DNA of 64,000 nucleotides from an uncultured Holdemanella sp. (GCF_934754935.1 NZ_CAKVJB010000003.1:1-64000); one strand, 5' to 3'; counted from the stretch's first letter, positions 41,551 through 50,183 are shown. Notes: generated by a model not told the origin, from the sequence alone. A program made the numbers and translations.

Positions 41551-42897
41551 ATGCAAGTAAAAGATATGACGAAGGGAAACGAATTAAAGTTAATTTTTTT
41601 GTTTTCTCTACCTTTAATGTTAGGAAATATATTTCAACAATTATATACAGTGTGCGATACGATTATTGTTTCAAGACACTTAGGCGTTAAGGCATTGGCG
41701 GCCATTGGATGTTGTGATTGGCTTACATGGATGGGAATAGCCGTGGTGACAGGTCTTGCCCAAGGCTTTTCAATTCCTGTTTCCCATGCCTTTGGTACAC
41801 ATGATAAGAGCAATGTTCAAAAGTGTATTTCTGCTTTAGTAGTGAATGCGATTATCTCGACTGTAGTTTTATTAGCTATTATTTATCCATTATTGCCAAG
41901 AATTCTTGTGCTATTGAAGACGCCAGCTGATATTATGGATCGTGCACTCGCATATACTCATGTTATTTATATAGGGTTATTTGCGACAATGTTTTATAAT
42001 GCGTTGGCAAGTATATTGCGTGCTTTTGGAAATTCGAAAACACCATTACAAGCCATGATTATTGCAAGTATTTGTAATGTTGGTTTAGATGTGTTGTTTG
42101 TCATGGGACTTGAGTGGGGCATTATTGGTGCTGGTGTTGCGACAGTGATTGCACAGATTCTAGCTGGATGTTTCTGCTTGTATCATGTATTAAAGTTAAA
42201 GGATTTTATGCCAAATTCAATTTGTAGAGATTTATCATACTATATGAATCAATTTAGATTGGGTATTCCAATGGCTTTACAAAATGTATTGATTGCGATT
42301 GGTGGCATGGTCTTAACAAGTGCAGTAAATCGATATGGAACATATTTCCTTGCAGGCTTTACGGCTATGAATAAATTGTATGGTGTACTTGAAATTTCGG
42401 CTGTTTCCTATGGATATGCCATGGTTACGTATACAGGACAAAATTATGGAGCAGGAAGGTATGATCGTATTAAGAGTGGTGTAAAAAAAGTTGTTTTACT
42501 ATCTTTAGCCACTTCCATTTTGATTTCCATAATATTATGGTTCTTTGGACCATTTTTCCTTTCTTGTTTTATTTCAAATACAAGCCAAGGGGCAAAACAA
42601 GCTATGACATACGGATTAACTTTCTTAAGATGTTTAACTGTTTTCCTTCCAATTTTATATATGTTGCATGCATATCGCTCTACGATTCAAGGTTTATCCA
42701 ACGCCTTTATTCCTATGGTGTCGGGATTATTTGAATTGTTGATGCGTATTTCTGGTGCTTTAGTTTTACCTATCTTTTTTAAAAAGGCAGGACTATATCC
42801 GGTAGAAGTATTGGCGTGGATTGGTGCTGTTGTCATTTTGATTCCAAGTTATTATCATATGGAAAAGAATTTTCAAAATGTTTCAGAAAACAGTTGA
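41551..42897 (+). CDS. MATE-family multidrug efflux transporter
   Basis: The 448-residue protein has twelve hydrophobic segments in two similar halves. The N-terminal PLMLGNIFQQLYTVCDTIIVSRHLGVKALAAIG is the typical MATE first helix pair, and the ALASILRAFGNSKTPLQA loop lies near residue 150. These pumps use Na+ or H+ to export cationic drugs or metabolites. AGGAGAG lies before the ATG. It diverges from the flavodoxin operon. Its stop overlaps the -35 of the ammonium transporter promoter. Confidence 0.93.
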   Translation: MQVKDMTKGNELKLIFLFSLPLMLGNIFQQLYTVCDTIIVSRHLGVKALAAIGCCDWLTWMGIAVVTGLAQGFSIPVSHAFGTHDKSNVQKCISALVVNAIISTVVLLAIIYPLLPRILVLLKTPADIMDRALAYTHVIYIGLFATMFYNALASILRAFGNSKTPLQAMIIASICNVGLDVLFVMGLEWGIIGAGVATVIAQILAGCFCLYHVLKLKDFMPNSICRDLSYYMNQFRLGIPMALQNVLIAIGGMVLTSAVNRYGTYFLAGFTAMNKLYGVLEISAVSYGYAMVTYTGQNYGAGRYDRIKSGVKKVVLLSLATSILISIILWFFGPFFLSCFISNTSQGAKQAMTYGLTFLRCLTVFLPILYMLHAYRSTIQGLSNAFIPMVSGLFELLMRISGALVLPIFFKKAGLYPVEVLAWIGAVVILIPSYYHMEKNFQNVSENS

Positions 42898-42922
42898 CAA
42901 AATGTTTCATAGAGCATAAAAT
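42894..42922 (+). promoter_or_regulatory. Promoter of the Amt-PII gene
   Basis: A perfect TTGACA (42894-42899), a 17-base spacer and TAAAAT (42917-42922), overlapping the MATE stop codon. Confidence 0.85.
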
Positions 42923-42932
42923 ACGTACATAC

Positions 42933-42990
42933 ATAAGCAAAGGCGCTTATAGTTCATACATACATGAGCTGTAAGTGCCTTTTTCTTTTT
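42933..42990 (+). promoter_or_regulatory. Attenuator in the Amt leader, with an ANTAR-like alternative hairpin
   Basis: GGCGCTTATAGTTCA (42942-42956) pairs along all 15 bases with TGAGCTGTAAGTGCC (42965-42979), using three G-U pairs, and is followed by TTTTTCTTTTT: a strong terminator between promoter and gene. An alternative hairpin ATAAGC (42933-42938), loop AAAGGC, GCTTAT (42945-42950) would break its 5' arm. The six-base loop has A at position 1 and G at position 4, as in ANTAR-protein target hairpins. Confidence 0.65.
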
Positions 42991-43008
42991 GTATAAGGAG
43001 GGAAAATT

Positions 43009-44694
43009 ATGGAGAAAGTATTAACAGAGGTATTTGGAATATGGTACCTGATTGGAGCTGCATTTGTATTCTTTATGCAGGCTGGATTTGCGATGGTAGA
43101 GGCCGGATTTACAAGAGCCAAAAATGCCGGCAACATCATCATGAAAAACTTGATGGATTTCTGTTTGGGAACTGTCGCATTTTTAATCATTGGTTATAGT
43201 CTATTGATGGGACATGATTTAGCAGGATTAATTGGTTGGGGTGAAAGTCCATTGACAAACTTTGCCGGAACAAACTGGTCAAGTTTCACATTTAACTTAG
43301 TATTCTGTGCAACAGCTGCAACTATTGTTTCTGGGGCTATGGCTGAAAGAACTAAATTTATTTCATATTGTATTTATAGTTTTGTGATTAGCTTGATCGT
43401 GTATCCAATTGAAGCCCATTGGGTATGGGGTGGTGGATGGCTAAGTAGCCTTGGTTTCCATGATTTTGCCGGAAGTGCTGCCATTCATTATGTTGGTGGT
43501 TTAACTGCTTTAATTGGAGCATGGATGTTAGGTCCAAGAATTGGTAAGTTTGACAAGGATGGAACTCCTCGAGGAATTCCAGGACACAGCTTAACAATTG
43601 GTGCACTTGGATGTTTCATCTTATGGTTTGGCTGGTATGGATTTAACGGTGCGGCTGCTACAAATGGTTTACAGTTAGCTACAATTTTTGCGACAACAAC
43701 TGTAGCTCCAGCTGTTGCGACATGTACGGTTATGTTGATTACTTGGATCAAATATGGAAAACCAGATGTTGCGATGTGTTTAAATGGTTCATTAGCTGGT
43801 TTAGTTGCGATTACGGCTGGATGTGATGCTGTAAACGTATTTGGATCATTTGTGATTGGTATCTTATCTGGATTTGTGGTTTGTTTCATTGTATGGTTAC
43901 TAGATTATAAATTAAAAGTAGATGATCCAGTAGGTGCTGTAGCTGTACACTTTGGCAATGGTGTATTAGGAACAATTTGTGTAGGATTATTCGCTTGTGG
44001 CACAGATACAATGACTGAAGTACAAGGCTTATTCTATGGTGGTGGATTCCATTTATTAGGTGTTCAATTATTAGGATTGTTGGCAATTGGTGCTTGGACT
44101 GCTGTAACGATGTTTATTACTTTCTTTATTATCAAAAAGACGGTTGGCTTACGTGTAAGTGCACATGAAGAAATTGTTGGTCTTGATAAAATGGAACATG
44201 GATTGGAAAGTGCATATGCTGGTTTTGCCTTAGAAGCCGATGTTCCTGGTGATTATTTAGAAACGGTACAAGATTCTAGTTATACTCCAAGTGTTGAAGT
44301 AGATGATGCCGTACCTACAAAAATTATTCATAGTGATGGTTCAATTTCAAAGGTTGTCATTATTACGAAGACTGAGAAATTTGATAAGATCAAGGCTGCA
44401 TTAAATGAAATTGGTATTGGTGGTATGACCGTAACGAAAGTATCTGGTTGTGGTGTGCAAAAGGGTCAGACTAGCTACTATCGTGGTGCTAAGGTAAATA
44501 TGGAATTGCTTCCTAAATTGAAGGTGGAAGTCGTTGTGAGTGAAGTGCCTGTAGCTGATGTTGTTAAGGCGGCTAAAAAGGCATTGTATACTGGTAATAT
44601 TGGGGATGGAAAAATCTTTGTCTACGATGTTGCGGATGTTGTTCGTATCTCAACAGGTGCTCGTGGTAAAGATGCATTAAAATATGAATACTAA
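43009..44694 (+). CDS. amt: Ammonium transporter fused to a PII signalling domain
   Basis: The 561-residue protein has an Amt channel domain (about 1-405, eleven membrane segments, GFAMVEAGFTRAKNAGNI, HYVGGLTALIGAW, VHFGNGVLGTICV). A linker and a complete C-terminal PII (GlnB/GlnK) domain follow (about 450-561: VVIITKTEKFDKIKAALNEI, GCGVQKGQTSYYRGAKVN, TGNIGDGKIFVYDV). PII normally plugs the Amt pore when nitrogen is plentiful; here it is tethered. The T-loop tyrosine modified by GlnD (Tyr51 of E. coli) is replaced by valine in RGAKVN. Ribosome site AGGAGGG. Confidence 0.93.
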   Translation: MEKVLTEVFGIWYLIGAAFVFFMQAGFAMVEAGFTRAKNAGNIIMKNLMDFCLGTVAFLIIGYSLLMGHDLAGLIGWGESPLTNFAGTNWSSFTFNLVFCATAATIVSGAMAERTKFISYCIYSFVISLIVYPIEAHWVWGGGWLSSLGFHDFAGSAAIHYVGGLTALIGAWMLGPRIGKFDKDGTPRGIPGHSLTIGALGCFILWFGWYGFNGAAATNGLQLATIFATTTVAPAVATCTVMLITWIKYGKPDVAMCLNGSLAGLVAITAGCDAVNVFGSFVIGILSGFVVCFIVWLLDYKLKVDDPVGAVAVHFGNGVLGTICVGLFACGTDTMTEVQGLFYGGGFHLLGVQLLGLLAIGAWTAVTMFITFFIIKKTVGLRVSAHEEIVGLDKMEHGLESAYAGFALEADVPGDYLETVQDSSYTPSVEVDDAVPTKIIHSDGSISKVVIITKTEKFDKIKAALNEIGIGGMTVTKVSGCGVQKGQTSYYRGAKVNMELLPKLKVEVVVSEVPVADVVKAAKKALYTGNIGDGKIFVYDVADVVRISTGARGKDALKYEY

Positions 44695-44702
44695 TATATA
44701 TC

Positions 44703-44743
44703 TTGGCTTGTAATCTTGCTCTTTTCTCTTATTCATTACAAGC
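44703..44743 (+). terminator. Long hairpin after Amt-PII
   Basis: GGCTTGTAAT and ATTACAAGCC form a perfect 10-bp stem with a 20-base pyrimidine-rich loop. Pairing is clear; no T tail on the plus strand, so its role is uncertain. Confidence 0.5.
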
Positions 44744-44751
44744 CATAAGAA

Positions 44752-44778
44752 AAAGGATCGGTTTCGATCCTTTTTAAT
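44752..44778. terminator. Bidirectional terminator between Amt-PII and the next gene
   Basis: AAAAGGATCG and CGATCCTTTT pair around GTTT, with A-rich and T-rich flanks. Confidence 0.85.
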
Positions 44779-45595
44779 TTAACAAATCTGTATCAAATAC
44801 ATTATCATCTAATTCTTCATCCACCATTTGGAAAAGCAGTTCTTCGATGTCTTTACCATTTTCTAATTCTTCAAATAAATCAGGTCTTTCATAGAACAAC
44901 TTATTAAAGAAAAATCCAGAAACTAATTGATCATTTTGTTCTTCTAAAGTGCGATGTTCATCTTCATCTACCCAAGGCCCATCATTTTGGGATTCAATTA
45001 TTTGAATGCGTTCCAAATCAATTTCTTTTTTATTGATTTCTTCCTTGATGAGTTCTCCTGTCACAGGATAGAATTCATCTGTTTCAGAATCAAAGAATGA
45101 CAGTAAGAACATGTCATTTTTTTCTAAACATAAATCGGCAATGGTACAAATCTGCATTTCTTCGGCAGTATAATCAATACCTTCACAGTGAATTATAAAA
45201 TCATAGCTGCATACAATGTCTAAACTTGACATCACAAAGTAAGCCATGTCCGCTAATGGAAGTCTTTTAGGGAACGTGATGGTTCTTGTGATATCCTCCA
45301 ATTGAAATTGAATGGTACAAATTTGAAATCTTTCTTTTAAATAGTCCGTTTTTTCTTCAATACAAATCTTTATACCTTCTTCAAAAGAATAATCATGGAA
45401 TTCAGAATCAATATCTAATAATTCATGTAAATATTGATTGGCAATTTCATGAAGTAAGATAAATTGGTATTTGTCATCTTCTGGTGCATATTTGAATAAT
45501 TCATTTAATGCAGGTACTAATTTTTTATTGTTTGTGATTGCGTCTATTGTCATTTCCATCATGGAATCCATTTGTTTTTGTAGTTTCTTTTTCAT
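44774..45595 (-). CDS. Uncharacterised protein, possibly pRiA4b ORF-3-like domain
   Basis: The 273-residue acidic protein has no signal or membrane segment. The middle (about 95-215) has a layout reminiscent of plasmid pRiA4b ORF-3-like domains: an IQFQLEDITRTITFPKRLPLADM strand pattern, then IADLCLEKNDMFLLSFFDSETDEF and a later DGPWVDEDEH. The C-terminus is rich in D/E (GKDIEELLFQMVDEELDD). The similarity is weak by eye. It follows the 334-residue gene by two bases, so they are co-translated partners. Function unknown. Confidence 0.55.
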   Translation of the reverse strand: MKKKLQKQMDSMMEMTIDAITNNKKLVPALNELFKYAPEDDKYQFILLHEIANQYLHELLDIDSEFHDYSFEEGIKICIEEKTDYLKERFQICTIQFQLEDITRTITFPKRLPLADMAYFVMSSLDIVCSYDFIIHCEGIDYTAEEMQICTIADLCLEKNDMFLLSFFDSETDEFYPVTGELIKEEINKKEIDLERIQIIESQNDGPWVDEDEHRTLEEQNDQLVSGFFFNKLFYERPDLFEELENGKDIEELLFQMVDEELDDNVFDTDLLN

Positions 45596-45597
45596 TT

Positions 45598-46602
45598 TTA
45601 CTCCATATCCATATGTTTTAACATATTAAAAATATCATCGATTTCCTCTAAATCATCTTCAACTAGAGGAATGTCGAGTTCATCGCAAATGTATTCAAGC
45701 CAACTTAGAATATATGGGTTTCTAGCATATACATGTTTAGGTTTACCAAAATGGTCGACTACACCTAAGAAATTATCCATAATAACTTCAAAATCTTCTT
45801 GATCAGGATGAATCAAATCAAAATGTAGAATTTGATCGTTTCTTAAATCAAATACAATATAGGCTAATGGATTGATAGGTCTTTCAAAACCTTTATCATT
45901 TGTAGGGACCATCATATAATCCATGTCGATCGCAAGTTCTAAATCTGAGTCATCCATATTTTTGAAATGATCGATTAAATTTGTATCATTGATAAGAATT
46001 GTGTTATATCGTTCTGGTTCCGTAGGTCTAGGTACAGTATATGAAAACCAATGATTATCTTCATCTTTTTGCGTATAGATAATATCGCCTTTTTCAAAAA
46101 TAGATTCTTGGTATTCTTCATGTTTAAGTGTTTCAATCAATCCTTTGTAGGTTTCAATTAACATCTTGGCTTCACCAAAATTTGGTAGACTAGGAAAGCT
46201 CTTCTTTTCAAACGTTTTGAAATAGATCCAGTTTCCGTTTCCACGAAAGCGAAGACCAAGTTGTTTGATAATAGAATACATATCGTCATCTATTTCATCA
46301 CGATTGCCCCAATAACAAGTAATGCAGTTTTGATCGGACATCACAAATGTTGCGGGTACATTATAGTCGTCATTGCTGATTTGACAAAAATCACTATAAC
46401 CTTCCATACCACGATAGACACTGATGCCTGTGCAAGTTCCGCCTTTTCCCATAATTGATACGAAGTTGGGTTCTTCATTTTTCTTTGTTTCTACCGCAAT
46501 TAAATCCATGTCCCAATAAGAGTTCCATGGCTTTAATTTGGTGATTTCAATAGCTAAATCATATAGTTCTTTCCATTGTTCTAATGTTGCTTGTGTTGCC
46601 AT
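45598..46602 (-). CDS. Uncharacterised protein, DUF6930/DUF7309-like
   Basis: The 334-residue soluble protein begins with WKELYDLAIEITKLKPWNSYWDMDLIAV, a start I associate with a family of uncharacterised proteins that often neighbour pRiA4b-domain proteins. A middle KGGTCTGISVYRGMEGYSDF and a C-terminal PKHVYARNPYILSWLEYICDELDIPLVE follow. No catalytic motif is obvious. First gene of a two-gene minus-strand operon with the 273-residue protein. Ribosome site TTGAGGA precedes the ATG. Confidence 0.6.
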   Translation of the reverse strand: MATQATLEQWKELYDLAIEITKLKPWNSYWDMDLIAVETKKNEEPNFVSIMGKGGTCTGISVYRGMEGYSDFCQISNDDYNVPATFVMSDQNCITCYWGNRDEIDDDMYSIIKQLGLRFRGNGNWIYFKTFEKKSFPSLPNFGEAKMLIETYKGLIETLKHEEYQESIFEKGDIIYTQKDEDNHWFSYTVPRPTEPERYNTILINDTNLIDHFKNMDDSDLELAIDMDYMMVPTNDKGFERPINPLAYIVFDLRNDQILHFDLIHPDQEDFEVIMDNFLGVVDHFGKPKHVYARNPYILSWLEYICDELDIPLVEDDLEEIDDIFNMLKHMDME

Positions 46603-46657
46603 AATAATTCCTCAACTTTATTATATTAATAGTAACATTGAAGGACATGAAACTCAA

Positions 46658-47134
46658 TCAAGATTCCTTGACGATTTTTCCACTTATATACTCAGGAATA
46701 AGTTCAAAACATTGTACACTAGGACCTGAATATTTTAATTCATGATCAATATAATCTTGATCATCGGTGAATTTTAAACAGAGTTGCGTACATATTTCTT
46801 TGACTTTATTTGGATCATCAACCAACTTGATTTTTCCAAATACTATAACACTCTGATAATGAATAGCCCATTCACCATCTTTCTTAAAACCTTTATCCAT
46901 GACACAAAAGCTGGCTTTATTACTTTGTTTTAAACAATCCATCTTGTGGCCTTCTTTAGCACCATGAAAATAAATGTTTTCAGTTTTTTCATCATACCAA
47001 TGTGTAATAGGAAAACCATAAGGATATCCTGAATCGCTAATCAAAGATAATACTCCATGTGGTTCATTTGTAAGTATTTCAATACATTTTTCTTGGCTTA
47101 ATTGTTGTTTGAATCTTCGCATTGTCTTAAACAT
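46658..47134 (-). CDS. Pyridoxamine 5'-phosphate oxidase family protein (NimA-like)
   Basis: The 158-residue protein starts MFKTMRRFKQQLSQEKCIEIL and has GVLSLISDSGYPYGFPITHWYD. ENIYFHGAKEGHKMDCLKQSNKASFCVMDKG is the flavin-binding split-barrel pattern of NimA/PNPOx-like proteins. Members bind FMN and include nitroimidazole reductases; the substrate here is unknown. AAAGGAGAAA lies upstream. It stands after the terminator of the hydrolase gene, so it has its own transcription. Confidence 0.85.
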   Translation of the reverse strand: MFKTMRRFKQQLSQEKCIEILTNEPHGVLSLISDSGYPYGFPITHWYDEKTENIYFHGAKEGHKMDCLKQSNKASFCVMDKGFKKDGEWAIHYQSVIVFGKIKLVDDPNKVKEICTQLCLKFTDDQDYIDHELKYSGPSVQCFELIPEYISGKIVKES

Positions 47135-47150
47135 AGGTTTCTCCTTTAAT

Positions 47151-47178
47151 GAAAAAGGTGTAAATTGAATTACACCTC
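47151..47178 (-). terminator. Terminator of the hydrolase gene
   Basis: On the minus strand AGGTGTAA and TTACACCT pair around a six-base loop, followed by TTTTTC. Confidence 0.8.
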
Positions 47179-48101
47179 TATAAATTTGAATTCATGAATT
47201 CAATGATTCCAGCTTCCACTTCATTTTTGATTTCTGCATAATTATGAATTTCATGACGATAGCCAGAATATAGTTTAGTAGTGACATGATGTCCAGTTTC
47301 TACAAGCCAGTTGCTGACTTGACAAACGCCAAGACCATATTCACCAACTGGATCTTGATCACCCGCAATATTATAAATAGGAAGTTCGGTAGGTACTTTT
47401 TTGGCCCATTGCGTACCTTCAATTGTAAGCATCATTTGGATAAAATCATAAATAGAACGATTGCTTGTAGGTCTTGTGAAGGCATCAAAAGGATCTTGTG
47501 CATGATCAATTTGTACGTATGGATCGTGGCAGATCCATTCATTTCCAATTTGAATTTCACCACAACGTTCGCACATCCAACCCATAAGTGAGCCAACAAC
47601 ATTTGGATCCGACTCTTCACCGTGTCCTGCATCAATGATTTCTTTCAATTTCTCTTGAGCTTCTTTAGCACCACGGAAAATGCCTGTTGTACCACAAATG
47701 GTTGCACCATTTAACTCATTTCCATATTTCGCAATAAAATCTCTTGTGATAAACGAACCCATACTGTGACCAAATAAGAAATAAGGTAAATCTGGATATT
47801 TCTCACATACAATTTCTTTCAATGTGTGCTCATCTTCCATCATGGTGTGACATCCTTTGTCTCCCCAATCACCCCATGCATTATTTACCATTGCGGTTTT
47901 TCCATGACCTACATGATCATCAGCTGCTACAATATAACCAGCATCTAGAAAAGCTGAAATCATGTGGATATAGCGTCTTGAGTGTTCGCCAAATCCATGA
48001 ATCAATTGAACAATTCCATTCGGTTTGCAGGCAGGAACATAAATCCAACCTTGCACTTGATCGCGTTCATTGTAAGATGTAAAAGATACTTCGTGTAACA
48101 T
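47178..48101 (-). CDS. Alpha/beta hydrolase (lysophospholipase/monoglyceride lipase-like)
   Basis: The 307-residue protein has the oxyanion region QLIHGFGEHSRRYIHM, DDHVGHGKT, and the nucleophile elbow FGHSMGSFITRDF (Ser about 113). IAGDQDPVGEYG is the acid and YRHEIHNY the catalytic histidine. This matches the Hydrolase_4 (PldB/MGLL) group acting on lipid esters. No signal peptide, so cytosolic. AAGGAGG lies before the ATG. Confidence 0.9.
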   Translation of the reverse strand: MLHEVSFTSYNERDQVQGWIYVPACKPNGIVQLIHGFGEHSRRYIHMISAFLDAGYIVAADDHVGHGKTAMVNNAWGDWGDKGCHTMMEDEHTLKEIVCEKYPDLPYFLFGHSMGSFITRDFIAKYGNELNGATICGTTGIFRGAKEAQEKLKEIIDAGHGEESDPNVVGSLMGWMCERCGEIQIGNEWICHDPYVQIDHAQDPFDAFTRPTSNRSIYDFIQMMLTIEGTQWAKKVPTELPIYNIAGDQDPVGEYGLGVCQVSNWLVETGHHVTTKLYSGYRHEIHNYAEIKNEVEAGIIEFMNSNL

Positions 48102-48173
48102 ACAATAATCCTCCTTTTCTTTGTGTAATGTTAACTCGTTTTATATCTGTTTTTATTATACTCCATACTCCCA

Positions 48174-48210
48174 CAAAAAAACTATGTCATTTAGCTGACA
48201 TAGTCTTTTT
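48174..48210 (-). terminator. Terminator overlapping the end of the PAP2 gene
   Basis: ACTATGTCA and TGACATAGT form a 9-bp stem with a TTTAGC loop; on the minus strand it is followed by TTTTTTTG. Confidence 0.8.
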
Positions 48211-48693
48211 CATAAATTTATACACAATATACGCAAGTACAATACCTGCAAGAATATCCGTTGGATAATGTACGCCTACATAGAGTCTAGAAAAGGCAAC
48301 AAGAATTGCGAGCAGGATGACTGGAATACTGTATTTTTTGGGAAGACCATCATATACCATAAAGGCACAAATAAAGGCAGATGCCGTATGTCCAGATGGA
48401 AAGGAATAGTCGGTTGGTTTATCTATTAATGGAACAAGTTCATTAAATGCATCAAAGGGTCTAGGTCTTTGAAATATGAGTTTTAAGACAATAAATAATA
48501 CAGTACAAATCAGAAAGGCAATGATTGTTTCTTTTGCGAGTTTTCTTGTTTGTTCATTTTTCTTGAACATATATATCAATACGATTCCTAGAAGTATATA
48601 TAAGAAGTATTCATTGGTAATTAAAGTAAAGAATGGCGTTAATATGTAGTTTCGTATATTTTCTTGTATAAACAATAAAATTTGAATATCCAT
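48187..48693 (-). CDS. PAP2-superfamily membrane phosphatase
   Basis: The 168-residue protein has about five membrane segments and the three PAP2 phosphatase motifs: FQRPRPFD (KxxxxxxRP-like), SFPSGHTASAF (PSGH) and SRLYVGVHYPTDILAG (SRxxxxxHxxxD). It probably dephosphorylates undecaprenyl pyrophosphate or phosphatidic acid lipids at the membrane. The ATG at 48693 has GAAAGGA eight bases upstream; the longer frame from 48726 lies between -10 and ribosome site and is not expected. Confidence 0.9.
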   Translation of the reverse strand: MDIQILLFIQENIRNYILTPFFTLITNEYFLYILLGIVLIYMFKKNEQTRKLAKETIIAFLICTVLFIVLKLIFQRPRPFDAFNELVPLIDKPTDYSFPSGHTASAFICAFMVYDGLPKKYSIPVILLAILVAFSRLYVGVHYPTDILAGIVLAYIVYKFMKKTMSAK

Positions 48694-48749
48694 AGAAATT
48701 TTCCTTTCGTTAGGAGTATTATACATATATACAGATAGGAAGTGAAGTT

Positions 48750-49499
48750 ATGCGACTAGAAAGAATGAGTTGGAAAGATTGTGAAGAATATTTTAAGGAT
48801 CATGATATGGTGATTCTGACAACGGGAAGTACAGAAAATCATGGAATTCACAATCCATTAGGAACCGATACAATGATTCCTAATAAAATTTTAGAGCTCG
48901 TAGAAAAACAGAGTGATATATTAATTGCACCAACATTGCCTTATGGGGATGCTGATTTTCATACGGAATACACAGGTACAATATCGATTGGTAGTGACTT
49001 ATTGGAAATGGTCATGGAAAGAATTAGTGATCGACTTTATGATTGTGGAGCTAGACACTTTGTGTTTTTAAATGGTCATGGAGGAAATACACATGCATTA
49101 AGTAAAGTGTGTCGTCATTTATATAAAAAGGGTGCTGTTGGAACGATTTTTGATTGGTGGACCATTGCCGGTAAAATCAATCCTGAATGGGCTGGAGGCC
49201 ATGGTGCAGGTCAGGAAACAGCAGCTATGTTGTATGTGGATGAAAGTCTAGTACAAAAGGATAAGATCATGGATTCAAATTTAAATCAATTTACATCCCG
49301 ATTAACAGCTTCAAATGCGCAAACGGTTAACTTTAAAGGTGTGGATATTCCTGTTCCTAGAAGCAATCGTTTAAGTAGTGACAATGGTTGGTTTGGTAAG
49401 GACCATCCTAAATATGCAACATATGAATGGGGTAAAGAGATGGTTGAGGCTACGGCTGGTTTTCTTGTGGAATACATGAAAGAATTTCAAAAGATGTAG
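48750..49499 (+). CDS. Creatininase-family amidohydrolase, second paralogue
   Basis: The 249-residue protein has the family ligands: TTGSTENHGIHNPLGTDT (about 27-44), FHTEYTGTIS, LNGHGGNTH (about 109) and GGHGAGQETAAML (about 151). It is a metal-dependent amide hydrolase; the substrate is unknown. Compared with the 27999 gene it has ENHG in place of EQHG. AGGAAGTGAAG lies upstream. The last 28 bases of the gene plus seven more are repeated perfectly at 50525-50559, on the far side of the toxin-antitoxin module. Confidence 0.8.
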   Translation: MRLERMSWKDCEEYFKDHDMVILTTGSTENHGIHNPLGTDTMIPNKILELVEKQSDILIAPTLPYGDADFHTEYTGTISIGSDLLEMVMERISDRLYDCGARHFVFLNGHGGNTHALSKVCRHLYKKGAVGTIFDWWTIAGKINPEWAGGHGAGQETAAMLYVDESLVQKDKIMDSNLNQFTSRLTASNAQTVNFKGVDIPVPRSNRLSSDNGWFGKDHPKYATYEWGKEMVEATAGFLVEYMKEFQKM

Positions 49500-49506
49500 T
49501 AATTCA
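49472..49506 (+). repeat. 35-bp direct repeat, left copy (3' end of creatininase gene)
   Basis: The stretch starting ATACATGAAAGAATTTC and ending GATGTAGTAATTCA covers the last codons, the stop and seven bases beyond. It is identical to 50525-50559. Confidence 0.9.
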
Positions 49507-49670
49507 AGTTCACATTTAATATAAATATTAAAAAAACATGTAAATCATCAGATAAAATGAATGGTAGTTATATCGATTTTATGTATTTTCCAGTAATGTT
49601 GGACTTGTTTCAGAAGTAGTATTCAACTGGATTGATACATTGCTAGAATAGTTTTCAAAAAATATACAAA
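49507..49670. other. Intergenic stretch inside the presumed insertion
   Basis: AT-rich, no usable ORF. I see no recognisable gene remnant or strong structure here. Confidence 0.4.
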
Positions 49671-49701
49671 AAAGGTGTCTCAGAAAATGCAGACACCTTT
49701 T
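49671..49701. terminator. Terminator downstream of the type III toxin
   Basis: AAAAGGTGTCT and AGACACCTTTT are perfect inverted repeats with a 9-base loop; symmetrical, so it works both ways. Confidence 0.9.
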
Positions 49702-49719
49702 AATATATTCGCATAAACA

Positions 49720-50175
49720 CTAGATAATATCTTCCCAATTCTTCAAAGTTGAACGTGTTTTTAAAAATATTTCATCAGAAGATAAATCAGTGTTGTTTTC
49801 GACTTTTTGTTTCATAGTTTTATAGTCACTAATTGTTTTATGAACCATGTTGATTATTTGGTTTCGTTTTCTATTTAAATCCGCAAAAACATTTTTATTG
49901 ACTGACACACTAGAAGTATAAAGATTTAATTCGTTTCTATTCATGATGATCATTTTGCAGAAATCAAGCCCAGGTCTAGCTTTGTTTCCTGTATTATAAA
50001 TTGGAATTGAATAACTTTTAGGACATCTACTGCGCAATGGCACAAGTATGATTTTATTTTCGTAAGAAATTCCATAATAATATGGTCTTACTTTTCCAGA
50101 ATGATTGTTTTTATCTAATGTTTCTTCTAAAGAATCTCTAAATTCATCATTTATCTTTAAAAATCTAGTAGCCAT
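49720..50175 (-). CDS. Type III toxin-antitoxin system toxin (TenpN/ToxN/AbiQ-like endoribonuclease)
   Basis: The 151-residue protein matches the family layout: an N-terminal FLKINDEFRDSL, then KVRPYYYGI, the beta-rich KIILVPLRSRC, a PGLDFCKMIIM segment and a helical C-terminus (NRKRNQIINMVHKTISDY). Such toxins cut RNA and are held inactive by repeat RNA pseudoknots; several protect against phage. The toxin is preceded by ribosome site GGAGAT, and upstream on the same strand by terminator, two 100-nt RNA repeats and a promoter. Closest to TenpN by eye; active-site residues cannot be confirmed. The module is flanked by 35-bp direct repeats. Confidence 0.75.
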   Translation of the reverse strand: MATRFLKINDEFRDSLEETLDKNNHSGKVRPYYYGISYENKIILVPLRSRCPKSYSIPIYNTGNKARPGLDFCKMIIMNRNELNLYTSSVSVNKNVFADLNRKRNQIINMVHKTISDYKTMKQKVENNTDLSSDEIFLKTRSTLKNWEDII

Positions 50176-50183
50176 AGTATCTC

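Noticed and set aside
43488..43889. 133-codon open frame antisense to the ammonium transporter
   Set aside because: Shadow frame of the glycine/alanine-rich channel gene; no recognisable domain or start signal.
44703..44743. Long inverted repeat after Amt-PII considered as a small RNA gene
   Set aside because: No promoter is evident and no T tail follows; it most likely belongs to the gene end.
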